From Notospermus geniculatus (lineage: Eukaryota > Nemertea > Pilidiophora > Heteronemertea > Lineidae): a stretch of 64,000 nucleotides of DNA. The notes beneath the pieces are model-generated. The model was not told the DNA's origin, did not search any database, and saw nothing but the letters and a program-made list of their open reading frames with translations. Position 1 is the stretch's first letter. Each line of letters begins with the position of its first letter. The position numbers and the translations under genes were made by a program. Shown here in pieces: positions 1-12,533 of the stretch. The stretch spans positions 237,356 to 301,355 of the forward strand of contig NMRB01000588.1 of assembly GCA_002633025.1 (NCBI GenBank), written 5' to 3'.

Positions 1-707
1 CCATACATGTACAAATGTAGGTGAAACCTATAGGGGTTTTATGTCTTTATGGTATAACTCTTAAACGATAGCTTAGTACCTATTATCATCACGATCTGGT
101 GGAGAACTCGTATAGTCGCGGACGATAATCACAACCAACATCCCCCAATTTGCTGGTGACAAATGACTCCCTGACATCCTTACGCGTTCACACGCTTCCT
201 GAATGAAACCCTTTCCCTAATCATCAGCTAACAGCCCTACAACACCACTATGACGTAACTTTCAAGCCTCGACACTTCTTTCGATGTAAAATCGACACGT
301 TTTATGTAACAGCACCATTCTTGTTCTCCGAGTTCTAATAGCCAGATGCGGTTTGGCAAGCACCGCTAACCACCCCGCCCATCACCTTAAATAGGCAGGC
401 TAATAGTAGGTAATTAGAGGGCGCGCATGCTGCACGCTGACTGCCCTTTACTCTGGTTTTATGGCTGGTAAACCCAACTTACGATCTATTTGACCACAAA
501 GGCAACGGTTCAACCTCACAATGACGTCACTGCCCCATCACTGCAGGAAGATCAGAAGCATACTAATTATGGTGTAGCTAGTATGACATTAAGGGTTTTG
601 CTAATTGTTGGCCTGCGGTCGGTGTTTGTGGACAGGGATGATCCTGTGTTAACAATGACACGTGACATTTTCACTGATTTTAGGCCACTTGTCGGTGATA
701 CAAATAT

Positions 708-870
708 NNNNNNNNNNNNNNNNNNNNNNNNNNNNNNNNNNNNNNNNNNNNNNNNNNNNNNNNNNNNNNNNNNNNNNNNNNNNNNNNNNNNNNNNNNNNN
801 NNNNNNNNNNNNNNNNNNNNNNNNNNNNNNNNNNNNNNNNNNNNNNNNNNNNNNNNNNNNNNNNNNNNNN
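708..870. other. Assembly gap (163 N)
   Basis: The second copy of the duplicated segment holds about 337 bp at the matching place (13241-13577), including a pentanucleotide AAATT repeat, so the gap length here is not the true length. Open frames running through the Ns are meaningless. Confidence 0.95.
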
Positions 871-877
871 AAACATA

Positions 878-1116
878 GGGCCGATTTAATAGACGTCTGC
901 TAAGCTAACCATTGGTTCCACTAAAAATAGATAGGCATGCGAAAAGTGTACAACTAAATTTTCACCAAAAAGCCGTGTTTGGATGGATAGTACGCGCTAT
1001 ACAGAGCTTAGAAAACGGGGCTTTTTGGTGAAAAATTTAGTTGTACATTTTTCGCACGCCTATCTATTTTTGGTGGAACCAATGGTTAGCTTAGCAAACG
1101 TCTATTAAATCGGCCC
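878..1116. mobile_element. Foldback MITE, GGGCCGATTTAATAGACG ends
   Basis: The two halves are near-perfect reverse complements over roughly 97 bp, beginning GGGCCGATTTAATAGACG and running to the CACCAAAAAGCC/GGCTTTTTGGTG pair, around a ~45-bp loop. The 5' flank ends in TA. No transposase is present, so this is a non-autonomous element. The same element sits at the equivalent place in copy 2. Confidence 0.85.
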
Positions 1117-2528
1117 GTTATCATCAATAGTGTCAATGTTACCGTTAGCTTCTGCCTGATGAAGGCTCAAAGTCTCTCTTCAGTTTTTTGGCGATCCCTG
1201 CCAGTGTACGCCTGTTTGCCTCTACCACGGGGACGCAGCCCTGATTTACAGAATGTCGACTTCACCTTCGCTTCATTTCTCGACCGGAGCCAGAACCAAT
1301 GGTCGACATAACGTCATGAATATGTCACAAATGGCGATTTCAGGGGAGGCTGGTTACGAATCAGTTTCCTTTCGGCCGAATGACATCTGAACATCTAATA
1401 ATGACGCACGTTGAATCCAAGAGGAGAGAACGTTGTTGTCCATTGTTGTCATTATCGTCTGATTGTTGGAGTCGTCGTCTGCCAGTAAGGTGAGCATTCA
1501 TGTAGATTGTTTATTAGCTGTATACATATTGAATGGATGATCCAGACCAACACATCTCAAGTGGGTAGAACACAGCCAGTCGAGTTTCTCGCGGCTTTTC
1601 CTTGTCCGAGTTCCGCCCGCCAGCATCAGCCTGTTACACTCCTTGACCCTCGGCCATTCAGAAGGGTAACTTGAAATATTGAACCATGCTGAGACCAAAT
1701 TATACCATTCAAAGGTCTAAAATCTTAATTTTCAATTTCTGAATGATCATTTCTAGCTAGACAGTCCATTGCTGTAGGGGTTGCAGACTTGAGTTAGGGC
1801 AGAAATCGTCGACGGACTAAAAGTGCATGTTGTCACCTGCTCCTGACTGGACAAAATGTCGGCAAACTTCTGGTAATAATGGATGCTGTTTAGCCTCCAT
1901 TTCAATGTCTATTACGTCGGCTCCCGATCCTTCGTACTACATACTTGTGTACCAGAGATCAAGAAGGTGAATGACAAGAGCAGAAAGCTCTCGGCCTTTT
2001 GCAGTTGACGTCTGATTCAAATCGGCGATGTCTCTAACGCCATCCATGGGAAAAACGACCTTCCATATCTTGCCATCTCGGATTCTTCAGTTGATGACCA
2101 ACAAGCCTAAGTCCGTTCCCAAGGATCCAAGAGGATTCAGCAGGTGTCACCTCTATATCATGATGAGCATTCTACAGATTAGGTCCATGATGTCCTGTCC
2201 TGAAGAAGCCGGGTGTTCTGGCGAAACCTTGACAATATCACACTGTTAGAAAAAAACAGAAGAATTTAACAGAATTTTCTGGCAGCAGAGTTTCAAGCAC
2301 TTTCTGTGAAATTACAGGAGCCAGTTTTTTAGGTAAAGGCATCGCATCCTCTGAACCAATGACCTGCGTTTTATGTTACACCTATATAGGAGGGACCTTC
2401 CAAACAAAGGGTCATTGGCAATGACATAGCCTAATATTCCTTCGACCCTAGATCCTTTCTGTAAATTTACAAAAAGGGCTTGAAACTCTGCTGCACAGAA
2501 TATTCTGTAGAATAATCTGTTTATTCTA

Positions 2529-2745
2529 AAGGGCGGTTTACACTAGGTTGCACCAAGTTGCAAGTTGCAGCAACTTGCAACTTGTTGCAAACTACCTGGG
2601 ACGGTTTACACATAGAAAAATCGATGCAACATCCAGCGTGATCGAGTTGCAACAAGTTGCATGCCCGTTTACACATGCAACTTTTATGAAACTTTTTGGT
2701 CTCATCAGGTTTATGCAACAAGTTGAATGAAGTTGCATATGAAAA
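2529..2745. repeat. TTGCA-rich insertion present only in copy 1
   Basis: Copy 2 jumps from TTTATTCTAA to GCCAATAAACGTG with only a few bases between, whereas copy 1 has about 215 bp more. The extra DNA is dense in TTGCA/TGCAA words, holds a hairpin (GTTGCAAGTTGC / GCAACTTGCAAC), and repeats a GTTTACAC motif three times. No clear terminal repeats or target duplication were found, so its mechanism is unknown. Confidence 0.6.
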
Positions 2746-3752
2746 GTTGCCAATAAACGTGTCTGATCCAAGTTGGGAATTGTCTTCTCCATATTCTCAT
2801 ATCTTGTTAGAAGGTTTCGCCTGAAAAAGTGGCAGATTTGAAATTTCACCACTCGCGGGGTAACGACTGTCACAGGTCATCGAAAAGTGATCACCAACCG
2901 TGTCATAATGTGATTACAGATACATAGAGAGGGATCAAGAACATCCTATTCAAGGGACAATGACTTTGATTCTGGAAGACCCTCCAGTAATTTGACCCCT
3001 TGGACCTCATAGACACCAAACTCTTTGTTTCTGGGTCCCTTCTCGCTGTGCCATCAATGGGGCCGTTCCGTCTTTTCTTTAAGCCGCTGCTGTCCGATTA
3101 TGGGACATTATCATCAGATGACCGCCATCTTTAAATTTCCCAGCGTTACTCAAGCGTGATCTCGCGATATCATCTCTTAGATTCAAAATCTGAAATCCTT
3201 TCATCTTGCAGGCTTAGAAAGTGATCGGCCAGAAAAGGACGTATGTTTCCAACACCTGGTGACGATCTCAAGTGGGAAGTGGGAGCTTGGGCTTTTTGAC
3301 CACATTGTCTTGCAAAAATTCGCCGCAGCCGATTCTAGGCCGTCGAGAAAATGGCGGCTTGAGTTGGCACAAAATAATCATTGTTTGACGCAGATTTGTG
3401 AGGCGTTTTCACTTCCTGTGGTCAGATAAGGATTATTATAACACCATACAAGAGGATTGATAACTGTTTGGAAACTTTTATTCCAATTTTCATCCGTTTT
3501 GATTGTTATTTGACAAACAGGACAGAGGTGCTTGAAACTCATCTGGTAAACAAACGACACAAAACGGGAAAACCAGGCGCACGGTTTTGCGGCGGATCAC
3601 GTCACGTGACCGGAAATCGCCTTTTGCAGCAAATCACCTCCAGTGAATCTTTTCAAAAACTTAGGAAAACGCAAAAATTGTGATTTTGTACCTTCACAAA
3701 AAACACCCAGAGTCACTACCCCTTACTTTGTGATCGTTCACCGCTAATCACA

Positions 3753-4022
3753 AGCCCTGTTTACACTACATAGAAATCCCCGGGCTTTTTGAGACCCGTG
3801 TCAAGCCCGGCTCTGAAAAATCCCCCTGAGACGCGGTGCGCGTTGACATGCCCTACTGAAGTCTTGTGACGGTGATCTAAATTAAGCCCTCCCGAAACCC
3901 TTCCAGCTCGGAGAGCTTATTAGCCCCGGTTTTTTCATCCCCGGGTCTATTAGACCCGCGCTTTTAACAGGAAACAGAAAAAGCCCGGGTGAGACGCGGG
4001 TTTTTATAGTGCAACCAGGGCT
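3753..4022. mobile_element. Foldback MITE, AGCCCTGGTTACACTACATA ends (copy 1)
   Basis: The 5' end (AGCCCTGTTTACACTACATA) and the reverse complement of the 3' end (AGCCCTGGTTGCACTATA) match, followed by AAAAACCCGCGTC/AAATCCCCGGG-type sequence. The interior is rich in CCCGGG and GACCCG words. The matching element at 16241-16516 preserves the ends better. Confidence 0.65.
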
Positions 4023-7000
4023 ACATATAAGCCCTGACAAGACCCTTTCCCTTGTTAAAGAGGGCGTCATAGGGCTGAGACTGCATTCTTATTATCGGAT
4101 TAAGCCCATACTATCATGTTAATCCAAAAAGCAGATTTTTACAAGTTTATATTGCTAGCAAAACAAAATATTGCTCCACTTATTTTTTTATTGTCATCAG
4201 TTCATTCACTGCCAGATCTGTTGGCGTCTGCGAAACTCTTAATCAATTAACACTCTGATTAATAGTTAATTAAAAGCTCCATGAACCTGCTGACAGTGAG
4301 TGCTAATCCATTGTGTATAACACGCCAACACTTCAATCTGTTTACAACCATTTTTTCCCATTGAAAGAAGCCTTAGAACAACAAGGTGTCAATTCCTGGC
4401 AGAAAGGTTTTAATCAATCATCAATAAGTCGTGCTTATTGGTTCTAAAAGTCAGGAGAGTGGAACTGGCAGCGAGTTATTAGTACATTATGTATGTTGAT
4501 CGTTTCTCAGTCGGTAACTGAATGTTGCCACATGGGAGGTCGATAATTATATACATGTATTAGCATAAAGGAATCTTCCTTTTAGTCTATAGTGATTTTA
4601 CTTGCTTCTCGGTTTAAACTTCTTGATTGTCTATCAGTTCCCCCTCCCCCGGACGTGCATCAACTGTAGGCCTGACATGTACTTTACAACAAAACCCATA
4701 CTCTCTCGACTCCTTCAAAGCCTTTGACATTTTACCTTTTCTTGGTGATTCGATCAGGGCCTTTTGCGCCGACTGCATGAAGGGAAATAACTTCACCGAG
4801 ATGTTTGTGGCGAAAAAAGACAGCAAAAAACAGCGGTTCCCATTTGAAAACCCGCTGGGAGCGGCTTTAGATTAAATTGAGATCAAAATCAACAGTCATT
4901 AAAATTCTGAACGAAACAAATTGCCCGAGCAAGTTTACAACCCGTAATCACAATTTTAATGCGTTTTACTCCGTATTTTACACTTTTATGATTTTGACTC
5001 GTGCCATAAACGAATCGTCTTTTGCGACAAACAAGCCATTGCCAGCAGACGGTAGGATTCGGACGCGCGGTACCCGGATGATGCCAGGCTCTTCACACAT
5101 GCCGACATCTCGTGACATATGCTGACCAGGACTTGTGCCGTTTTCCGCTTCAGTGCAACTGCTTGATCAGCCGATGAACCGCCAGTATGCAAGATTAACC
5201 CTAATACTTTTTCAATGAACTTTTTTCTACCTATGAATGAAAATTCAAAAATTTCTTTCAAACCGGCGCATTAAGGATTAAATTATTGAAAACCAGGCAA
5301 AGCAGAAGGCAACCTGCGCAGATCTTCAAAACCACTTATGCTAATGGTTGCATCGAAAAAGCGGACTCGTGAAAAGGGAATGTGAACATGCGGCACATCG
5401 GTAAGAAAGGCCGTTCGGGGACTTAACATGCGCCCAGCTCTCACCTCGCATCTGGTTAACAAGCATACACATCCACCCAGCGAATTTCAAAATAATTCGA
5501 GTGGTTCAATTTTCTTCTGAAAACGTCGGTTTTAATAGTTTGTATCGTCTGCTCTCGCTAGTTTGCCCGGGGCTACGATTTTCTGCGAGACTCGAGTACC
5601 TCACATCCCCGCTGCATTCAGACGAACCTTTGTGTCTTATGCTCCCTGAGACCGCCTCAACTCGATAGAGAAAATCCTTTCATAGGGAATAAGCGCTTAG
5701 AGAAGGATGCAGATGGCCTACTATTTCACCAAGACCCCGCCATCTTCCCTTCCTCGCTGTCCCATAGTTTGTTTAGTTCAACTGCTAATCCTCAGAGTTT
5801 TTGTCAGACGATGAATGGCCTTAGCATCCCCAGATATTTCAGAAATGTTTATATTGCAATTGAAGCAAAAGTTGAGCAAATGTCTCGGCACAATCATCTC
5901 AAAGTCAAACAAACTCGTATACGTGAACTATTTGCTTTATGAAAACATTACACCGGCAAGGCACGTTAAACCCGCCATATCATAGCAAGATATCAAAAGT
6001 GTGGCATTCCAGATTTGTAGCGACACTTGCACTTTCCGGCAGTGTTTCGGCGAATCCGAAGCGCCTTGAATCTTGGTAGAAAATGGTGCATGAGGTCACG
6101 GTTCAAAATATCCCGTCTAGATGTCGTCATGCCCTTTTTATATACCGGTAGTCTACCGGTTTGTCGCTCGTCAGAGAACCACAAATCTGCTTCAGTTACG
6201 ACAACCACTGATGGATATGAGAATTCTCCCAACCCATCTGTGTGCGCACGCACTGTCATGGCTGCCAGACGTAATCCCAGATAAAGTTATAGCAAGGCTG
6301 GTATCATGACATACCGCCTCAAATCGCCCAACTTGTGGGAGAGGCCCGTGTTGCCACCAAATCAAACCGAGTCGATGATTTTGTGCATTTTGTTGGACGT
6401 TGGGCTAAACTCTCCAAACTACTGCCGAAGTAGTTGGCAGTTTCCTTTATCGACAGCCTTTCAAGGCGACGTCATTTTGCTGGAACGCCCGACGTAAACC
6501 ACATTTCGTGGATCCTTCAGTCGGGGGTCTGTATCATTACGACAGTAACAGAATGACAAAACTCCTGCTAATTGCAACACTAATGAACCTTTAAAGGAAC
6601 TATTTGATGGGGAGAAGTCAAGCAGATTCCTGTCGTGGGGAAGGTGGGTGGTGCCCGTCACAATGGACGTCCCGGGATGGCTGTATGAGGAGGATAAGGA
6701 GGATTTAATGAGACACTGAGCCGCCAACCTGTCTCGGTATTTTCTGCTGCAGCGTGCGTGACTGATTTGTTATCGCTGCCACGATCTGCTTCCGGTTTTG
6801 ACGCTAAGAAATACTACACCCTCTAGTGAGAAAATCTGAGACTAAATCATTGATATTCGTCATAAGAAGTTCAAACATGCCAAGAGCAAATGAAACTCGC
6901 TTGAATTGTCAGAAAGGCATAGTTCGAAACTCAAGTAGAGTAGACAAGCACAAACTTCACCAATGTTGCGAATCTATCTATTTCTACTCACTATACTCAG

Positions 7001-7171
7001 TAGTTTCCATAAGACTGGATTCGGTTATGTTTTCATTGGACGACGAATTAGTGATTAGTCTCGCGCAACCAGCCGGTTTGTTCCGCAGTGTTGCTCCAGT
7101 CAGTTTGCAATTCTCTAGATTCGCAACAGCTGGATGACCGAGACTAATTGGTGATGAGTATAACTGAGTAC

Positions 7172-7319
7172 TTATCTATGGCTTTCGTTCCTGCATATTG
7201 GCAGTGAGAACTTTGTACTGAACGATCCGCGTTGTTTTGACTGTGATCGAGAGGTTAGAAATAACACAGATTGACATACTCTCTCTTGGCAGTGAGGACT
7301 TGGCAGTCGCTGAACGATC
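7172..7319. repeat. Minisatellite, ~1.5 units of 92 bp (copy 1)
   Basis: Contains one full unit and part of a second of the 92-bp repeat expanded at 20079-20930; key words are GAACGATCCGCGTTGTTTTG and CTCTTGGCAGTGAGGACTTG. Similarity to copy 2 stops inside the second unit. Confidence 0.85.
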
Positions 7320-7906
7320 ACAATAAAGGGACATAAAGCAATACTAATTCCGTTCCCTTTCACTGGGCGGTGAAACTCCGACTTGCCCCCGTAACCAACC
7401 ACTTCAACCCTCATTCACATCTCGGCTGTATCATAAGTGGTACAGTTATCACGGGGAGGGACGCAACAATGTCGACCAACACAAACCAATTTAACACCCC
7501 CTGAAGAAATTACGAGGCATTAAAACACAACAAACAAACGCGAAAGGTCCCCAGCCGAGAATATCGCCCGATTAGATTGAGCAATGATATTGCTAATTTG
7601 GTATTTAAGTGATATTTTGTTCCTCAACTAGATGCTTCAAGGTTTCCTCAGCAGGAGGCGTCAACACTTCTCTTACCGTTTTCTCTCAAGGACGATCAAG
7701 GACGTTGGTCTTTTCTTCACCGTTTCCGGCTGGATGTTGGCCTTTTCGTTCTTACGCCCGATTAGACACGAGGGGTCCTCAGCAACGTTCCCTTTTAGTT
7801 TCAATATGTCAGGGGGAGACAGGGGTATGGTGAGTTGGGAGAAGCATACATGTTAGACCCTGATAAATCTGTTGAGAAGTTCGTTCATTTGGTGCTTACA
7901 ACATTA
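7320..7906. other. Unique spacer, no gene seen
   Basis: Short overlapping open frames at 7609-7856 show no recognisable domain. No repeat structure was noticed before the foldback end at 7907. Confidence 0.6.
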
Positions 7907-8100
7907 GGGAGGTTTCGCAAATCTGACGAAAAACGGAGTTACTGTACCAAATACGAAATTGAACTTCATTTCCATGACGTAATGTATTTCCGCAGATGGT
8001 TTGTACCACAAATATCGTCTGCTGCAATGAGCGTCTTTTAGACCGATAGAGTTACGGTGTATATTAAACTTCACTTCGTAGATATGAAGTGGAAACTCAA

Positions 8101-8194
8101 GATAATAATAATAATAATAATAAAAGATATTTATATAGCGCCTCTATTAAAATGAATTGTCAGTGGCGCTTCACAATAAATAAGAAGAGACGAA
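8101..8194 (-). repeat. LINE 3'UTR and ATT microsatellite tail
   Basis: On the minus strand this reads TTGTGAAGCGCC, then GAGGCGCTATATAAATA, then about seven ATT units. This is the 3' end that the LINE reverse transcriptase would recognise. A closely related 3' end is found on the SINE at 56805-57138. Confidence 0.8.
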
Positions 8195-9742
8195 TCAAAA
8201 ATATTGTCTAAAAAGATAAGTTTTTAAATTGGATTTAAAAGCCTCAAAAGATTGAATATTTCTTAAAAAGAGAGGCATGGCATTCCAGAGCCTCGGGGCA
8301 CAAACCGTGAATGCCCTCTCCCCTGCAGACTTCTTCTTCGGTAACCTCCAGTCAAGGACAATGCAGTCAGAGCTCCTTGTGTGCCTGCTGGAAGTTTTAA
8401 CAGGTAATGAGAGGTACCCAGGACCTGAGCCCCGAACAGCCTGGAACGCCATAGTTAGGATTTTAAATATAATCCTAGCTTCCACAGGAAGCCAATGAAG
8501 GCTTTTTAGCACTGGTGTGATATGTTCTTGACGTTTTGTGTTGGTGAGGAACCTGGCTGTCTGATTTTGCAGTTTCTGTAAACGGTTTATTTCATAAGAT
8601 GGTAAACCAAAGAGCAAAGCATTGCAGAAATCCAAGCGGGATGTAATAAAAGCATGAACTAAAGTAGTTAAGAGTTCATGTGGTAGGTACTTCTTCGCAG
8701 CAGCAATTTTTCGAAGGTGGTAATAGCCAGATGACAAAACCTGTGAAATTTGACTGTGAAAAGTCAGTCCTGAATCGAAGATTACTCCAAGGTTACGTGC
8801 AGACTGACTAGGTTTAATGACAGCATCTCCGATTTTGATGGTGATCCTCTCACGATCTGGGTGATTCTGATATGGAGAACAGAGAAGTAGAACTTCAGTC
8901 TTAGTGTCATTAAGCTTGAGCTTGTTCTCGAGCATCCAGTTGCGCACGTCAGACAAACAACTTTCGACCCTTGAAATGACACATTGCAAATTGTCCGTGC
9001 TGCCGAAGCGGAAGGCATACCAATTTTGGGTGTCATCTGCATAAAGGTGAAAATTACCTCCATGGTTGTTCATTACTGTGGCTAAAGGTTGGGTGTAACA
9101 AGAGAAAAGCAAAGGCCCCAACACACTTCCCTGAGGTACACCATACTTCAAATCCCGTGCATCAGACATGCTGTCACCAACTTTCACCTGGAACTTCCGG
9201 TCTGTCAAATAAGACACCAACCACTGAAGCGCAGCACCACCGACACCAAACACATCACGCAACCTCCTAACAAGGATGTCATGGTCGATAGTGTCGAAAG
9301 CTGCAGATAAATCTAACAGCACCATCACCACCCCTTCATTCCTGTCAAAAGAATGCAAGACACTATTGGTAATGCAAGTCAGGGCTGTTTCGACACTATG
9401 ACCAGGTCTGTACGCAGATTGATTCGGCGTGTAAAGGCTGTGCTGCTGCAAGTGCCTATGTAATCGTTTTGCGACCACTCGTTCAAGAAGTTTAGAGAAG
9501 TATGCCAGGTTGGAAACGGGTCGATAGTTTTTCAAGTCCGCAGGGTTGGACCCCTGTTTTTTCAAAATTGGTGTGATCACAGCCAATTTCATGTTGTCAG
9601 GGAAAACTCCCGTCCTGAGGGACACATTCACCATGTCAACCAGACTATGAAGTAAAGAGGGTAACTCTTTCGGTCTTACATGATGTGCTAAAAGACGCAC
9701 TGGCAGGAGGGCATTTGTGGTCCCAACCATCTCCAGAAACAC
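8195..9742 (-). CDS. LINE (L2/CR1-like) reverse transcriptase, 5'-truncated
   Basis: An uninterrupted 515-codon frame encodes a non-LTR reverse transcriptase. Visible motifs in order are the fingers (AVITPILKK, NYRPVSNL), motif A (LLDLSAAFDTIDHD), motif B (GVPQGSVLGPLLF), the catalytic YADDT box, and a conserved C-terminal part (RLDFCNALLFGLPSYEINRL). The usual upstream apurinic endonuclease domain is absent, so this is a truncated copy even though the reverse-transcriptase part has no stop. The element ends in a short 3'UTR and an ATT repeat. The motif pattern and the ATT-type tail fit the L2/CR1 group; clade placement needs a tree. It cannot be an autonomous retrotransposon as it stands. 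The first methionine lies inside the foldback arm and may not be the native start. Confidence 0.9.
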   Translation of the reverse strand: MFLEMVGTTNALLPVRLLAHHVRPKELPSLLHSLVDMVNVSLRTGVFPDNMKLAVITPILKKQGSNPADLKNYRPVSNLAYFSKLLERVVAKRLHRHLQQHSLYTPNQSAYRPGHSVETALTCITNSVLHSFDRNEGVVMVLLDLSAAFDTIDHDILVRRLRDVFGVGGAALQWLVSYLTDRKFQVKVGDSMSDARDLKYGVPQGSVLGPLLFSCYTQPLATVMNNHGGNFHLYADDTQNWYAFRFGSTDNLQCVISRVESCLSDVRNWMLENKLKLNDTKTEVLLLCSPYQNHPDRERITIKIGDAVIKPSQSARNLGVIFDSGLTFHSQISQVLSSGYYHLRKIAAAKKYLPHELLTTLVHAFITSRLDFCNALLFGLPSYEINRLQKLQNQTARFLTNTKRQEHITPVLKSLHWLPVEARIIFKILTMAFQAVRGSGPGYLSLPVKTSSRHTRSSDCIVLDWRLPKKKSAGERAFTVCAPRLWNAMPLFLRNIQSFEAFKSNLKTYLFRQYF

Positions 9743-9815
9743 ATTACGTCATGCAAATGAAGTTGAGTTTCGTATTTTGTACTTCGTTTTTCGTCAGATT
9801 TGCGAAACCTCCCTA

Positions 9816-12533
9816 TTCATTTCTTGACTGAGACCACGCAGGTTCGAGCGGATCGAAACCGAAGTGGTTTTTCACCTTCTATAAACGGCATTAGCTTCTT
9901 CTGTAGGGCAGTGCCATTGCTGCGGCCAACATGATGTAGGGCATGATGCGTAACCGCGTCATTGAAAGACCAATCAGACTTCGCTCCGCTGATGGGCGAC
10001 AAATCGAATCAAACCTGCTGCGCCTAGAGCATGCTGGGTAAAAAAGTAAATGCTGAGAGATGGATCGGTAGTTGATGATCGGTAGTTGGATCAACAACCA
10101 AGACATATTTTCGCAAATGTTTCATCAAAATGAACATATTCATACATAAATCGCAATGAAATGAAAACCAAATGTTTGATCTATGCCGATTTGTCCAAAG
10201 TCTCGCTCCCCGGCAACTTCCCGTTGTGTGACGTGCGTCACACGAGAAGTGGGCGACTCCCTCCGCCACTCATTAGCCTGCCTCGTAAGAATGTGATCCT
10301 CTTAATTACATTAATGGCCCACTATGAACACCGTAGATCACGGTAAACATGGCCTCCTTGCCCCCGAGTGCCTTACCCCCACCCTCAGCGTGCCAAATCC
10401 CCCTCACGGCGTCCTAATCTCACGCCCGTGACTTATGAATGCTTCTGTTCTATTTGAGGATTTGGTGATTATTTAAAGACGCAGATACAATGTAATACAA
10501 TGTGTGTATTAGTTGTTCATTATCTTGTAGCTGGTTGGGACACTCCTGGGATCGGAACAGACGACACACGGGTCGCTGGATCACGTGACATTACCGTCCA
10601 AGCAAAGGCAAGTTCCCAACAGTCACAGCACCGCCTCGATCGTTCTCAAAGTTGGTTCGAGTCAAAGCATCATCGACGTCCAAGTCACGCAGCAACCTCG
10701 TACCCAGATACCTCATCCGAGGATATCTGTGGAAAGGGCTACGACTTGACCAGAATTTCTGGTCAAACCACTGGCAGCGTGCCAAAATATTTGTTTCACG
10801 CAATATTTCGTTATTTGATGACTGAAAAATATCATATGTGCCTAAAACGCCACATACAATGTAATACCCCAAAACACGAAGTTGTTTGAGTATTAGAGCA
10901 ATTTCAACGAATAGTTAGTTGAGAACTATTTGACACTCATGCCGCGGGTGCCAGCCTCGGTGTGATTCGCCTCAAAATGAGTAGGGCCTAGGCATATATA
11001 TCGATGCGCTGATGTAAACAACGCACATGCGCAATATTCCTAAAGTAGTACCGGTCGCAGCCCTTTCCAGTGGTGTTGTAGGTACGTAAACCCACTGGGG
11101 ACGAGTTTGGTCACACAGAAATGATTCGTTTCGCTTTTCCCCCTGGCAGAACTCGTTGTGGGGAGAAAATTCCACTTCGCTAATGGGCAGGCCTAATTAG
11201 CATCAACACCTGTGGTTTCAATGATATCTGACCCACAACATTCCCTTTTTTGTCCAGCAGATCAGAGCAAAGTCACCCGAGGGAGATTATGCCACCGACC
11301 CCACACATGGGGAAAGGGATTAAGAGACCCTTGCATCAGGTCCCCTCGGACCAACTCCTCGAGGACCGTGACCAGCAATGGTGACAGCTCAGGCGAGAAA
11401 TCGCGACCGAAGATCGGTTTGATGTCTTGCGACACGACCTCATCCCGATATCCACAAGACCAGCAACTTTAGGAGTGGATGAGCAATATTTAGGAAAATC
11501 TGTTGGTGTCTTATTTGGTTCGGTAAGTATTATTCGGTGACGTCTCCATGCGGGCCTCGGTGGCTGCCCTCTTGAGGGACCCATCGGTGCATTACGCTGG
11601 TTTTACCGAGTCGGTCTCCGTCTAAAGGGTCGCAGGTGCGTGACAAATGAAGGAGACAAACATGTGTGGAGCATTTCATCTCTTGATGTGAGTGAAGAGG
11701 TTTTGTTGTGGTAGTAAGGGTCAGGGACCGGGGCAAGAAGGAGCCCATACGGTCACAAGTTAGGCTCTGTGGATAACCACAGCACGGTCAATGACTTTGG
11801 TTCTGGAATGGTAGGTTGCTAAATCAGATAAGTTTGATGCTTATCAACCGGAAATTGTTGCTAAAATCAGGGTTCAGCCACAGGCGAAAATGTCAAATCC
11901 CTCATGCTTTTTTCCTGGCCATGTGCCTGACGTCATAAGTTATCTCCAACTTCATTGTTGTTTTCTCCCTGTCGTGCTGCACAAGTCAGCAGAATACCGC
12001 GTGATCAAAAGGCATAAGTACATAACTCGTAAACGATAGCTTAGTGCCATAAAGACATCAAACCCAAAAGGAACCACTTGAGCACACTCTGTTTCTTGTC
12101 CGATGAGTTCCAGTTTTCCACACCAGATGGCTCTTATCAGCCTAATTTCCATGTTAAAATAATATTTCTAATCAAATTTGGGTTGGTGGCCGTAGCATAC
12201 AACAATCCACTAGCCCTGAACCCGAATTTGTGAAGAACGACCAATTCATAAAGGTGCCAGGGCTGGATAAACCGGTTCGGATAAACCTGTTGGTCACATC
12301 CCTGTACATACATGTATGTACAGTAGCCTATCTAAATGTATAACAGATCACCCGAGAGACACATTGTGCGCGCGAGTACTCTGCTAAATGTTCCATATCA
12401 CAAGAACTACTGAATGGAATCGTATGGAATTTTCACACATCATGGAGAAGACCTATAGCTATCGCATAAAACAGTTGGAAGAAGTTTCGTTGAAAATTTC
12501 TTTGGGTGTCACGTTTTCTCAGAATGTCGCAAA
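9816..12533. other. Spacer between duplicated segments, no gene seen
   Basis: About 2.7 kb without a supported gene; frames such as 10500-10889 show no recognisable domain. Small features: a repeated GATCGGTAGTTG word near 10065-10090, a palindromic TACATACATGTATGTA at ~12305, and a segment at 12010-12066 related to the start of the duplicated segment. Confidence 0.55.

Larger units (their letters stand above)
1..7319. repeat. Copy 1 of a ~7.5 kb non-coding duplicated segment
   Basis: Nearly the whole stretch is matched in the same order and orientation by 12534-20212, with an initial offset of 12533. The copies differ by scattered substitutions and small indels, a few percent by eye. The match ends inside the first minisatellite units near 7319. 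The copy probably starts before the window. Open frames here are short. The longest differ between copies by frameshifts and stops (for example 6027-6284 against 19060-19497), so I see no coding selection and call no gene. It contains two foldback elements, an N gap and a TTGCA-rich insertion, listed separately. Confidence 0.9.
7907..9813. mobile_element. Composite foldback element enclosing a LINE fragment
   Basis: The left end reads GGGAGGTTTCGCAAATCTGA and the right end is its reverse complement; both are flanked by TA. The inverted arms run about 150 bp: 7907 to ~8055 pairs with ~9661 to 9813. The inner part of the arms includes the start of the reverse-transcriptase frame on the minus strand: the words ACCACAAAT, GCGTCTTTTAG and AGAGTTAC occur in the same order in both arms. 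The rest of the loop is the LINE. The ends resemble the GGGAGGTTTCG foldbacks at 26636 and 37734. Confidence 0.75.

Noticed and set aside
490-903. 137-codon frame in copy 1
   Set aside because: Runs through the N gap, and copy 2 has a stop between its first part and the MTLRVLL start; no domain.
8195-9742. Active autonomous LINE
   Set aside because: Endonuclease part is missing and the 5' end lies within a foldback arm, so it is a truncated copy despite the open frame.
10500-10889. 129-codon frame
   Set aside because: No recognisable motif and overlaps an equally long frame on the other strand.
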